From Candidatus Magnetaquicoccus inordinatus (lineage in GTDB: Bacteria > Pseudomonadota > Magnetococcia > Magnetococcales > Magnetaquicoccaceae), in assembly GCF_004217665.1 (NCBI RefSeq), contig NZ_RXIU01000002.1:7769-59662 (forward strand): DNA of 51,894 nucleotides, given 5' to 3'. This document shows, one piece after another, positions 45,618-51,894 of this stretch. Position numbers and translations under genes: made by a program. The notes below the pieces were generated by a model. It saw only the letters and a list, made by a program, of their open reading frames with translations, searched no databases and had not been told where the DNA came from. Numbering within the stretch: the first letter of the stretch is position 1; each line of letters starts with the position of its first letter.

Positions 45618-46025
45618 TCAGCGCGCCGTTGTCAAGTAACGTAAAAAATCTCCCTTTTCCTGAGGAGTGCACTCTCGACCCAGGCTCCCCTTGCAGTTGC
45701 GCAAAAACCATTTTTCCACCTTGGCCGCATCCTGTAACCGCTCTGGATTGACCTGCGGCGAGAGTGGCGCAATCTCCTTGCCGGTGCGAACATGTTTGCC
45801 CACTTTGCGCGGATCCTCAGCATGACACTCTGCACAACGGCTCCCCTCATCCCCCGTGCCAGGCTGTCGGTACAAACGCTCTCCCCGTTGTGCATTGAAT
45901 GGCCCAGCCCCCTGCTCCTGATAGCGATTCAACAACTCCTCAACCACAGCCGCTTCCGCCTCAACCAGAAAAAGAGCAAACAACAACATCCAAGCTAATG
46001 AAAAAAAACAGCTTCTACCTTGCAT
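45618..46025 (-). CDS. SHP-type monoheme cytochrome c (DUF1924)
   Basis: A 135-residue periplasmic cytochrome: signal peptide (FSLAWMLLFALFLVEAEA), then one heme site CAECH (residues 64-68), followed by HVRTGKEIAPLSP and VEKWFLRNCKGSLGRECTPQEKGDFLRYL, diagnostic of the DUF1924/sphaeroides heme protein family, including the second pair of cysteines (NC and EC). SHP binds oxygen and is reduced by DHC. The ATG at 46025 has AAGGAG nine bases away, overlapping the end of the cytochrome b gene. Confidence 0.92.
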   Translation of the reverse strand: MQGRSCFFSLAWMLLFALFLVEAEAAVVEELLNRYQEQGAGPFNAQRGERLYRQPGTGDEGSRCAECHAEDPRKVGKHVRTGKEIAPLSPQVNPERLQDAAKVEKWFLRNCKGSLGRECTPQEKGDFLRYLTTAR

Positions 46026-46031
46026 TGTCAC

Positions 46032-46655
46032 TCACTCCTTGCCTGCCACATGCTCATGGTTGGCAGTTGCGACCTGCTCTTTTTCCCATATCCGCAACAT
46101 GGCCCGCACTGTGTCATGACCCGCCCAATGATGCAGCATCGCCATGCTGGCATGCACAATCAAATAGAACCACATCAAAGTTCCCAACAGCTCATGCCCC
46201 TCTTTGACATCATGCAGCCAACCCACCATGGCCACACCCTCCGCTGCCGCATTTGACAACAGCAGTCCGCTCCCCCCCAAAAGTGTGGCCAGCATCAACC
46301 CCACTCCCTGCACAGCCGCTGCCAAAGGACTAAAACGCCCCCCCTCCGGTATTTTTCGTTGCCAAAAATGGCTGAGCATCTGGCGCGCATCGGCCACAAT
46401 GCCGGGAATCTGCGACGGGGTAAACCATGGCCATAATTGCAGCAGCTTGACCTCCCCTTGCCGCAGCAATGACCACAACCAATGGATCATCAACAATGCC
46501 AACAGCACTTGCCCCCCCGCATCGTGCATGGCATAAAGAGCATCTCCGGCTCGGCCAGGCTTGGGATGCGTCATCAGCAGTGAACTGAGCAACTGCACAA
46601 CACCCCCAACGGCAATAGTCAGGTGCAACACACGGGTAAACCGGTCATAATACAT
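46032..46655 (-). CDS. cytochrome b561-type membrane protein
   Basis: A 207-residue integral membrane diheme cytochrome b (prokaryotic b561 / Ni-Fe hydrogenase cytochrome b fold). Four to five membrane segments are visible. Candidate heme ligands are His in TRVLHLTIAVGG, MHDAGGQ, IHWLWSL, GHELLGTLMWFYLIVHA and MLHHWAGH. It likely passes electrons from the quinone pool to the periplasmic DHC and SHP encoded behind it. It is first gene of the operon and divergent from an OmpR-type regulator. Confidence 0.9.
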   Translation of the reverse strand: MYYDRFTRVLHLTIAVGGVVQLLSSLLMTHPKPGRAGDALYAMHDAGGQVLLALLMIHWLWSLLRQGEVKLLQLWPWFTPSQIPGIVADARQMLSHFWQRKIPEGGRFSPLAAAVQGVGLMLATLLGGSGLLLSNAAAEGVAMVGWLHDVKEGHELLGTLMWFYLIVHASMAMLHHWAGHDTVRAMLRIWEKEQVATANHEHVAGKE

Positions 46656-46685
46656 TCTCTCTCTCCTTTTCCAGAATCCAGCAGC

Positions 46686-46701
46686 AGGGGAAATATCCCC
46701 T
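46686..46701. promoter_or_regulatory. inverted repeat in the divergent regulatory region
   Basis: AGGGGA and TCCCCT flank AATA in the 140-base region between the divergent cytochrome b and response-regulator genes. It may be an operator or leader hairpin. No clear -35/-10 pair could be assigned to either direction. Confidence 0.35.
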
Positions 46702-46795
46702 CTGCGTTACTTATGGAGCAGGAGTATGTCAGAGCAAGATGAACTGAATCTGAAAATCGGGAGCTGTATATTATTTTTTTTCAGGGAGAGTTTTT

Positions 46796-47461
46796 GTGCG
46801 TCTGCTTCTGGTCGAAGATGATCACACCCTCGCCGACACCCTGCAACATAACCTCGCTCGTGCCGGCTTTGCCGTTGATTGCTGTGCCGATGGCAACGAA
46901 GCCGAATATCTGGGCGATGAAGAGCCCTATGATGCCATCATTCTTGATCTGGGTTTGCCTGGTCAACCTGGCCTGGAAGTATTGAAAAATTGGCGCAAAA
47001 AAAACAACAATGTCCCCGTCCTGATCCTCACCGCCTGGGATGCCTGGCATGAACGGGTCGATGGCTTCAAAGCGGGAGCCGATGACTATTTGGGCAAACC
47101 ATTCCATGTTGAAGAGTTGCTGGCCCGCCTCAACGCCTTGATCCGCCGCAGCCAGGATCGACCGCAACAGGCCATCCAGATCGATGGCGTGCTCTTGAAC
47201 GAGGAGCGCCAATCGCTGATCCTCCCCTCTGGCGAAGAAAAAAATTTAACCGGTACCGAATTCCGCCTGCTGCGCTATTTCATGCACCACCCGGATAAAC
47301 CGCTCTCAAAAAGTCGTCTGACTGAGCATGTCTATGAATATGATGCCGACAAAGAGAGCAATGTCATCGAGGTCTACGTCAAACGTCTGCGCCAATTGTT
47401 GGGCCAGGAACGGATCGAAACCCGGCGAGGTCAAGGCTATCTTTTTCGGAGCAAAGTGTGA
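46796..47461 (+). CDS. OmpR/PhoB-family response regulator
   Basis: A 221-residue regulator with a receiver (VEDDHTLADTL; phospho-acceptor in AIILDLGLPGQPG; lysine in YLGKPF) and a winged-helix DNA-binding domain (LTGTEFRLLRYFMHHPDKPLSKSRL, NVIEVYVKRLRQLLG). GTG start at 46796 with AGGGAGAG upstream. It overlaps the kinase gene by four bases and is divergent from the cytochrome operon, its likely target. Confidence 0.94.
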   Translation: MRLLLVEDDHTLADTLQHNLARAGFAVDCCADGNEAEYLGDEEPYDAIILDLGLPGQPGLEVLKNWRKKNNNVPVLILTAWDAWHERVDGFKAGADDYLGKPFHVEELLARLNALIRRSQDRPQQAIQIDGVLLNEERQSLILPSGEEKNLTGTEFRLLRYFMHHPDKPLSKSRLTEHVYEYDADKESNVIEVYVKRLRQLLGQERIETRRGQGYLFRSKV

Positions 47462-48813
47462 ACCCCTCCCTGCAACGCCGCTTGGCCATGGGATCAATCA
47501 TCCTCCTCTTGCCCCTCTTTTTTGGGCTCTGGCTGTTGTTGAGCATGGCCAGCCAACAAATTTATACCGACTATATCGTCTCCCGCCTGCAACATGATGT
47601 GGATGCCCTGCTTACCGCCATCCGCTTGCACAAACAGGGCGTTGCCCAACCCTATCTCGCTACAGGGCATCTCGATCCCATCTATCTGCGCCCCTGGTCG
47701 GGACACTATTTTCATATCCGCATCAATGAAAACTCTTTTCGCTCCCGCTCTCTGTGGGATACCGACCTGCCCTTGCCCCCCTTCCTTGAGGGACAAGAGC
47801 AGGTATTGACCCTCAGCGGACCACGCCAAGAGCCGTTGCTGACCTTTACCCGCCATCTCAGCCGCCAGGGCTTTGCCATCACCATTCTGGTTGCCGAAGA
47901 GATCCGCGACCAACAAAGCCTGCTGGCAACCACCCGCCTCTGGTATGGTCTGATTGCCCTGCTCACCCTGATGCTGCTCCTGCTGCTGCAGCGGGAGATG
48001 GTCAAACGGGCTTTGGCCCCACTCACCCAAGCCAAGGAAGAGATCCGCCTTTTGGAGCAGGGGGAGCTTCCTGCCCTTTCCACCCACTCCGTACCGATAG
48101 AAATTTTACCGTTTGTCAGCGAGATCAACCTGCTGCTCTCCACTCTGGAACAGCGTCTGCGCCGCTTTCGCGAAGTCGGCAGCAATCTGGCACACGCCAT
48201 CAAGACCCCTTTGGCCATCATGATGCAGTGGCTGGCCAGCAGTGAGCTGGACCACCATCCACAACTGCGCCAACAGTTGCAACAACAGATCGAAGCGATT
48301 CGCGCCTGGACCGATCGGGTACTCAAACGAGCCCGGTTTGCTGGCAGCACCAGCTCAACCACCTGGCTGGACCTGCCGATGGAAGTCCACTCTTTGGTTG
48401 GGCTGCTGCGGCAGATGTATCGACAACGCCACATCGACATCCAACTACAAAGCGCAGACCATCTTTTTGTGCATATGGACCGGGAAGATGCCTTGGAAAT
48501 GATCGGCAATCTGCTCGATAATGCCTGCAAATGGGCATCAACAAGAGTGCTCTGCAGATTGATACGACAGAACGGGTTGCTGATTTGCATTGAAGATGAT
48601 GGACCCGGTTGTTCCGCCGAACAGTATGAACAGATTCTCAACCGGGGGATCCGTTTTGACCCCTCTACACCTGGCCATGGTATCGGCCTGGCTTTGGTGC
48701 AAGAGATCGTCCTGGTATATAAAGGTATTTTACAGGTGGGGGTTTCTCAAGAGCTGGGTGGCCTGCAGGTTACCATTCAGTTGGAGGAACGCTACCTCTC
48801 CTCTACAGAATAA
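47458..48813 (+). CDS. sensor histidine kinase
   Basis: A 451-residue membrane kinase. Membrane helices are at about residues 12-32 and 163-183, with a periplasmic domain between. A HAMP-like region follows, then phospho-accepting His in GSNLAHAIKTPLAIMMQWL (about 246), N-box in NLLDNACKWAS, and G-boxes in EDDGPGCS and GHGIGLALVQEIV. The fold resembles PhoQ/QseC-type kinases. It pairs with the OmpR-type regulator by GTGA overlap. Signal unknown; redox or ligand control of the cytochrome operon is likely. Confidence 0.93.
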   Translation: MNPSLQRRLAMGSIILLLPLFFGLWLLLSMASQQIYTDYIVSRLQHDVDALLTAIRLHKQGVAQPYLATGHLDPIYLRPWSGHYFHIRINENSFRSRSLWDTDLPLPPFLEGQEQVLTLSGPRQEPLLTFTRHLSRQGFAITILVAEEIRDQQSLLATTRLWYGLIALLTLMLLLLLQREMVKRALAPLTQAKEEIRLLEQGELPALSTHSVPIEILPFVSEINLLLSTLEQRLRRFREVGSNLAHAIKTPLAIMMQWLASSELDHHPQLRQQLQQQIEAIRAWTDRVLKRARFAGSTSSTTWLDLPMEVHSLVGLLRQMYRQRHIDIQLQSADHLFVHMDREDALEMIGNLLDNACKWASTRVLCRLIRQNGLLICIEDDGPGCSAEQYEQILNRGIRFDPSTPGHGIGLALVQEIVLVYKGILQVGVSQELGGLQVTIQLEERYLSSTE

Positions 48814-48832
48814 CCCCCTACAGAAAAACATT

Positions 48833-49432
48833 TTATTGCGCAGTCGCCGCTCTGCGCAAACGCTCCCAGGCCATCTCTTCCGCCTGCTGGCGTTGCGCCG
48901 CAGTCAAATGTTGGGCCAATACATCCAGATTGGGGCCCGCCTCTTGATAGCCTCCACGAAAGGCCAACTGAAACCACATGTAGGCTTGCAGCGGATCCGC
49001 CTGCACCCCTTGACCAGTGGCATAGAGAAAACCCAAATTATTCTGGGAGATGGACAATCCTTGATCCGCCGCCTTGTGATACAGCTCAATAGCCGCAGGC
49101 CAGTTCAACTCCACACCACCCGTTCCAGTCGAATAGAGAGCCGCCAAATAGTGCTGTGCCTTGGGTTGTCCCGCTGCTGCCGCCGCCCGCAAGCGCTTCA
49201 ACTCATCCTGGGCAGCATCCTCTTCTGCGGCCGGAGCACTCTCCTCAGAGGCTGCAGCAACGACTGGAGCAGAGGTTGCGGCAGGAGAGGCAGGCAACTC
49301 GGTGGCCAAAAATTGGCTGATCTCCTCAGGTACCGGTCTGAAATGGGCATGCAGATCGGCAGAAAACAGTGTGCCCCAATGGGCAGAGAGAGTGACAAAT
49401 TCTTCAGCGCTCTTCACATCACATATCCGCAT
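48833..49432 (-). CDS. Sel1-like repeat protein
   Basis: A 199-residue protein: about 55 residues of no known family, an Ala/Glu-rich linker (SAPVVAAASEESAPAAEEDAA), then three Sel1-type repeats (AGQPKAQHYLAALYSTG, NWPAAIELYHKAADQGLSISQNNLGFLY, DPLQAYMWFQLAFRGGYQEAG). There is no signal peptide. Sel1 proteins are scaffolds; the partner is unknown. Its upstream region holds two imperfect 41-base tandem repeats. Confidence 0.82.
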   Translation of the reverse strand: MRICDVKSAEEFVTLSAHWGTLFSADLHAHFRPVPEEISQFLATELPASPAATSAPVVAAASEESAPAAEEDAAQDELKRLRAAAAAGQPKAQHYLAALYSTGTGGVELNWPAAIELYHKAADQGLSISQNNLGFLYATGQGVQADPLQAYMWFQLAFRGGYQEAGPNLDVLAQHLTAAQRQQAEEMAWERLRRAATAQ

Positions 49433-49440
49433 GATTGACC

Positions 49441-49522
49441 TGACAACCCGGTCCGTACCACAACCGGGTCCAAAGATTGTCTGACCAGTTGATCCGTGCT
49501 ACAACCGGGTCCAAAATTATCA
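49441..49522. repeat. two imperfect 41-base tandem repeats upstream of the Sel1 gene
   Basis: Units start at 49441 and 49482 and share TGAC, TCCGT and ACAACCGGGTCCAAA at matching positions. The first unit also has ACCCGGT paired with ACCGGGT across ten bases. Lying next to the start codon of the Sel1 gene, they could be operators or a leader structure. Confidence 0.55.
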
Positions 49523-49579
49523 CAACAGTGGACAGTAGCAGAGAGAGCATCGCCTTGCAATAGCAAGAGACCATTGCCT

Positions 49580-49823
49580 CAGGGCAAGCGCATTTGCAAA
49601 GCAGAAAATTATTATGGAGGTCCAGGAGGAGATTATCTCCTCCTGGCAGGTGCAGGACAGAGTCCTGCATGTAGCGGCGTTGCACCAGAAGCGAATGCGC
49701 AAGCATTCGCGCACGCCGCGACAATCTGTGCCCCGCAGGGGCACTCTTTGGGAGGGCGGAGGCCCGACATGCACAGTTTCGCTTGTGGCAACAGTGAGGA
49801 AATTGGCAAATGCGCTTGCCCTG
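49580..49823. mobile_element. miniature element, family B, copy 2
   Basis: A 244-base element with perfect 18-base inverted ends CAGGGCAAGCGCATTTGC / GCAAATGCGCTTGCCCTG and a perfect 10-base target duplication ACCATTGCCT (49570-49579 and 49824-49833). It contains a perfect hairpin CCAGGAGGAGA, TTA, complement. It is closely similar to 36995-37241 and encodes no plausible transposase. It sits right behind the stop of the metal ABC permease gene. Confidence 0.92.
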
Positions 49824-49833
49824 ACCATTGCCT

Positions 49834-50709
49834 TTACCCTTTGCGATGACGACCATGACGGAGCAGACGACTGCGCACGATACCCAACGGTGCAAACATC
49901 ATAGAAAAAAGATGCAGCATGCCTGCAGTAAGAATAATCGCTGGCCCGGAAGGTAAACGATAATGAAAAGAAAACAATAGACCAAACACCCCGGAACCGA
50001 GTGCCAACACTATGCTGGTCGCCATCAAACTCCAGATCTCTTTGGCCCAAAAGCGGGCAGCAATAGCCGGCAACATCATGATCCCAACCGCCATCATCGC
50101 CCCCATCGCCTGAAACCCTGCCACCAGATCCATGGCCACAGTGGCCAAAAACAGCAGTTGCCAACGCATGCCAGAGCTGCCACTGCGCTGCAGATACCCC
50201 GGATCAAAGCTGTCGATGATCAAAGGGCGATAGATAAAAACCAGCAACAGCAAAGAGAGAGAGGCAATGGCTGCGGTTATCAGCAATGCCTGATCATCCA
50301 CCGCCAATACCGAGCCAAACAATATGTGCATCAGATTGACATTGCCACCCTTGGTCGAGACGATCAAGACGCCCAAGGCCATGGAGATCAATTGCAGGGC
50401 GGCAAAGCTGGCATCCTCACGCAACAGGGTAAAGCGAGCGGCTGTCCCAGCCAACAAAACCACCCCCAAACCGGCGATAAAGCCACCAATGGTCATGGCT
50501 GGCAGAGAAAAGCCGGCGATTAAAAAGCCCACCGCCACACCAGGCAACAGAGCGTGCGACAGGGCATCCCCCATCAGACTCATCCGCCGTAACAGCAAAA
50601 AAATACCGACAGGACCACAGGCCAGAGACAAGGCCAAACAGGCTGCCAAAGCGCGACGCATGAAGGCAAATTGGGCGAACGGGTCGATAAAAAATTCATA
50701 CAGGGTCAT
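49834..50709 (-). CDS. metal (Zn/Mn-type) ABC transporter permease
   Basis: A 291-residue member of the ABC-3 permease family that imports Zn, Mn or Fe. About eight membrane helices are visible. The family motif MGDALSHALLPGVAVGF lies near residue 50, and GAMMAVGIMMLPAIAARFW near 210. It overlaps the ATPase gene by four bases. The periplasmic binding protein is not in the window and may lie beyond its end. The 3' end adjoins a miniature element but is intact. Confidence 0.92.
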   Translation of the reverse strand: MTLYEFFIDPFAQFAFMRRALAACLALSLACGPVGIFLLLRRMSLMGDALSHALLPGVAVGFLIAGFSLPAMTIGGFIAGLGVVLLAGTAARFTLLREDASFAALQLISMALGVLIVSTKGGNVNLMHILFGSVLAVDDQALLITAAIASLSLLLLVFIYRPLIIDSFDPGYLQRSGSSGMRWQLLFLATVAMDLVAGFQAMGAMMAVGIMMLPAIAARFWAKEIWSLMATSIVLALGSGVFGLLFSFHYRLPSGPAIILTAGMLHLFSMMFAPLGIVRSRLLRHGRHRKG

Positions 50710-51449
50710 GAGGACTCCACAAAGCAGTAGGGGGCCGACTCATCCCATGATTCACTCATCACCCGCCCATGGGCAACCAGCTCCGGCGTCAACACCTTAT
50801 CGGTCTCCCCCCAGGCCAAAGCATGACGAACCAGATAGAGGCACTGGGGAAAATGGTGACGGATCTGTTCCAGATCATGCAATACCGCCAACACCGTTCG
50901 CCCCTGTGCATGCCAAGCCTGCACAATCGCCAGCAAATCGTTGACCGTGCGTTGGTCGATAGCGGCAAAAGGCTCATCCAAAAGAATCAGCGCCGCATCC
51001 TCCACCAACAGGCGGGCAAAGAGCACCCGTTGCCGTTGTCCACCGCTCAAGCTGCCCACGCTGCGCCGTTCAAAACCCTGCAGTCCAACACGCCGCAAGG
51101 CTTCTTGGGTTTGCAAATGGCTCTCTCTGCCTAAAGAGCGCCAGGCTCCAACCCGTCGCCAGTGACCCATGGTCACCGCATCCCATACCGAGATTGGAAA
51201 ATCGGCTTCCAGATCGGTCTGTTGCGGCAAATAGGAGATTGTGCCTTGCAGGGAGTCGGCAATCTTGATTGTCCCGCCCAGGGGCGGCAGCAGCCCCAGA
51301 ATACCCTTCAAGAGTGTACTTTTGCCCGCCCCGTTTGGACCGGTGATAGCGGTCAGTGAACCCAAGGCAAAAGAGCCGCTGAGATGGTGCACAGCCGGAT
51401 GACGATCATAGCCCAGGGTCAGGTTGCGACAGGCAATGGCGCTGTTCAT
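50706..51449 (-). CDS. metal ABC transporter ATP-binding protein (ZnuC-like)
   Basis: A 247-residue ATPase: Walker A GPNGAGKST, Q-loop LPQQTDLEADFPISVWDAV, signature SLSGGQRQRV, Walker B LILLDEPFAAID, H-loop VLHDL. This set matches the Zn/Mn importer class. I start at the ATG at 51449 (MNSAIACRNLTLGYD), which overlaps by ATGA the end of an upstream small membrane-protein frame; a longer frame to 51632 is not homologous. It pairs with the permease gene downstream. Confidence 0.92.
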   Translation of the reverse strand: MNSAIACRNLTLGYDRHPAVHHLSGSFALGSLTAITGPNGAGKSTLLKGILGLLPPLGGTIKIADSLQGTISYLPQQTDLEADFPISVWDAVTMGHWRRVGAWRSLGRESHLQTQEALRRVGLQGFERRSVGSLSGGQRQRVLFARLLVEDAALILLDEPFAAIDQRTVNDLLAIVQAWHAQGRTVLAVLHDLEQIRHHFPQCLYLVRHALAWGETDKVLTPELVAHGRVMSESWDESAPYCFVESS

Positions 51450-51592
51450 AAACCAGCCAACCAATCCAGAGCCCAGGCCACCACCAGCCATAACAGAGCA
51501 AGCAAAGCCGTGACCACCGCCAAGCGCTGGGATAATCCCCACGCAAAGGGTGATTTGGGAAAGGGTGCGGCATCCTGGGCAGCCGGGGACAT
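51446..51592 (-). CDS. small single-helix membrane protein in metal ABC operon
   Basis: A 48-residue frame from the ATG at 51592 (AGGAG ten bases upstream) ending with a stop that overlaps the ATPase start as ATGA. It has one membrane helix, RLAVVTALLALLWLVVAWALDW, behind a short hydrophilic N-terminus. A longer form from the ATG at 51634 is possible. No known family is recognised. The precise coupling to the ATPase gene supports it being real. Confidence 0.55.
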   Translation of the reverse strand: MSPAAQDAAPFPKSPFAWGLSQRLAVVTALLALLWLVVAWALDWLAGL

Positions 51593-51688
51593 GGGGGAGA
51601 AATCTCCTGACACGAAAAAACAGTACCAACACATTACAGCGTCATGAATGCAATCGGGCAACCGCTATATCACAACCAATTTATTTTT

Positions 51689-51894
51689 GTAACTATTCAG
51701 GTTCGTACTGGCTCGCCAGCTCTACCCCCATGGTGATGCTGTGCGGATTGGCGCAGAAATGCGCGCCAATCCGCACAGCTTGCTTCCATTAGGCGCGCTG
51801 CGCCGACGCAAAAGGCACGTCGGCTTCGTGTGTAAAGCGCGCCAAAGGCAAAAGATTACAAGCAAAATCCCAGGGATTCCATCCCTGGACCCGG
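51689..51894. mobile_element. miniature element, family A, second copy (truncated by window end)
   Basis: Starts GTAACTATTCAG and matches the reverse complement of 36721-36978 closely along 206 bases, until the window ends. Left flank is TTATTTTT; the right end and target duplication lie outside. Orientation is opposite to the first copy. Confidence 0.9.

Noticed and set aside
1-51894. CRISPR arrays, tRNA or rRNA genes, prophage
   Set aside because: No regularly spaced identical repeats, no cloverleaf with CCA-type ends, no rRNA-like stretches and no phage structural genes were seen by reading both strands; a covariance-model search was not possible here.

Overview
The window is dense, moderately GC-rich bacterial chromosome with Gram-negative gene content: an RND efflux pump, periplasmic c-type cytochromes, MltG, a fabG-acpP-fabF cluster and AddAB-type recombination nucleases. 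A proteobacterium is the safe inference. A deep-branching lineage such as Magnetococcales is possible, but nothing here proves it and no magnetosome genes are present. I see no rRNA, tRNA, CRISPR array, prophage or intact insertion sequence.

Layout. (1) 1-9406: a transglutaminase / circularly permuted ATP-grasp / alpha-E neighbourhood in two divergent operons. The minus-strand operon has ATP-grasp and alpha-E as separate genes (alpha-E is cut by the window start). The plus-strand operon has transglutaminase-DUF2126, a fused ATP-grasp-alpha-E protein and a second transglutaminase. (2) 9493-13781: an RND efflux adaptor and pump. (3) 13744-15807: an AT-rich AlbA/Schlafen-type ATP-binding protein with a TPR tail. 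(4) 15857-18679: the tRNA methylthiotransferase gene mtaB, divergent from a CCA-enzyme/poly(A)-polymerase family protein whose catalytic DxD motif is replaced. (5) 18719-27425: a hybrid histidine kinase, then addA and addB. (6) 27489-36713: a long co-directional housekeeping run, fabG-acpP-fabF-mltG-tmk-holB-PSP1-tatD/radical SAM-baiN. (7) 36721-37241: two different miniature transposable elements side by side. (8) 37401-40043: a signalling cluster of a cytidylate-kinase-like/REC fusion, a lone receiver and a PilZ protein. (9) 40146-43255: a secreted ankyrin protein, divergent from an EF-hand / sigma / putative anti-sigma / Spy-like cluster. (10) 43368-48813: a CDF metal transporter, then a PepSY / diheme cytochrome c / SHP-type cytochrome / cytochrome b561 operon that diverges from an OmpR-type two-component system. 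(11) 48833-51894: a Sel1 protein, a second copy of one miniature element, a Zn/Mn-type ABC transporter and a second, truncated copy of the other miniature element.

How the genes work together. The first block is probably a peptide-tag or peptide-ligation system of the kind predicted for ATP-grasp/transglutaminase/alpha-E neighbourhoods. The fab-to-tatD run links lipid, cell-wall and DNA precursor functions. The cytochrome operon resembles the known SHP/DHC/cyt b redox module, and the adjacent kinase and regulator likely control it.

The strongest candidates for something new are the CCA-family protein without its catalytic aspartates, the kinase-like/receiver fusion beside a PilZ protein, the paralogous ATP-grasp pair in which the fused copy lacks the usual ATP-binding residues, and two families of non-autonomous transposable elements defined here by matched terminal repeats and target duplications.
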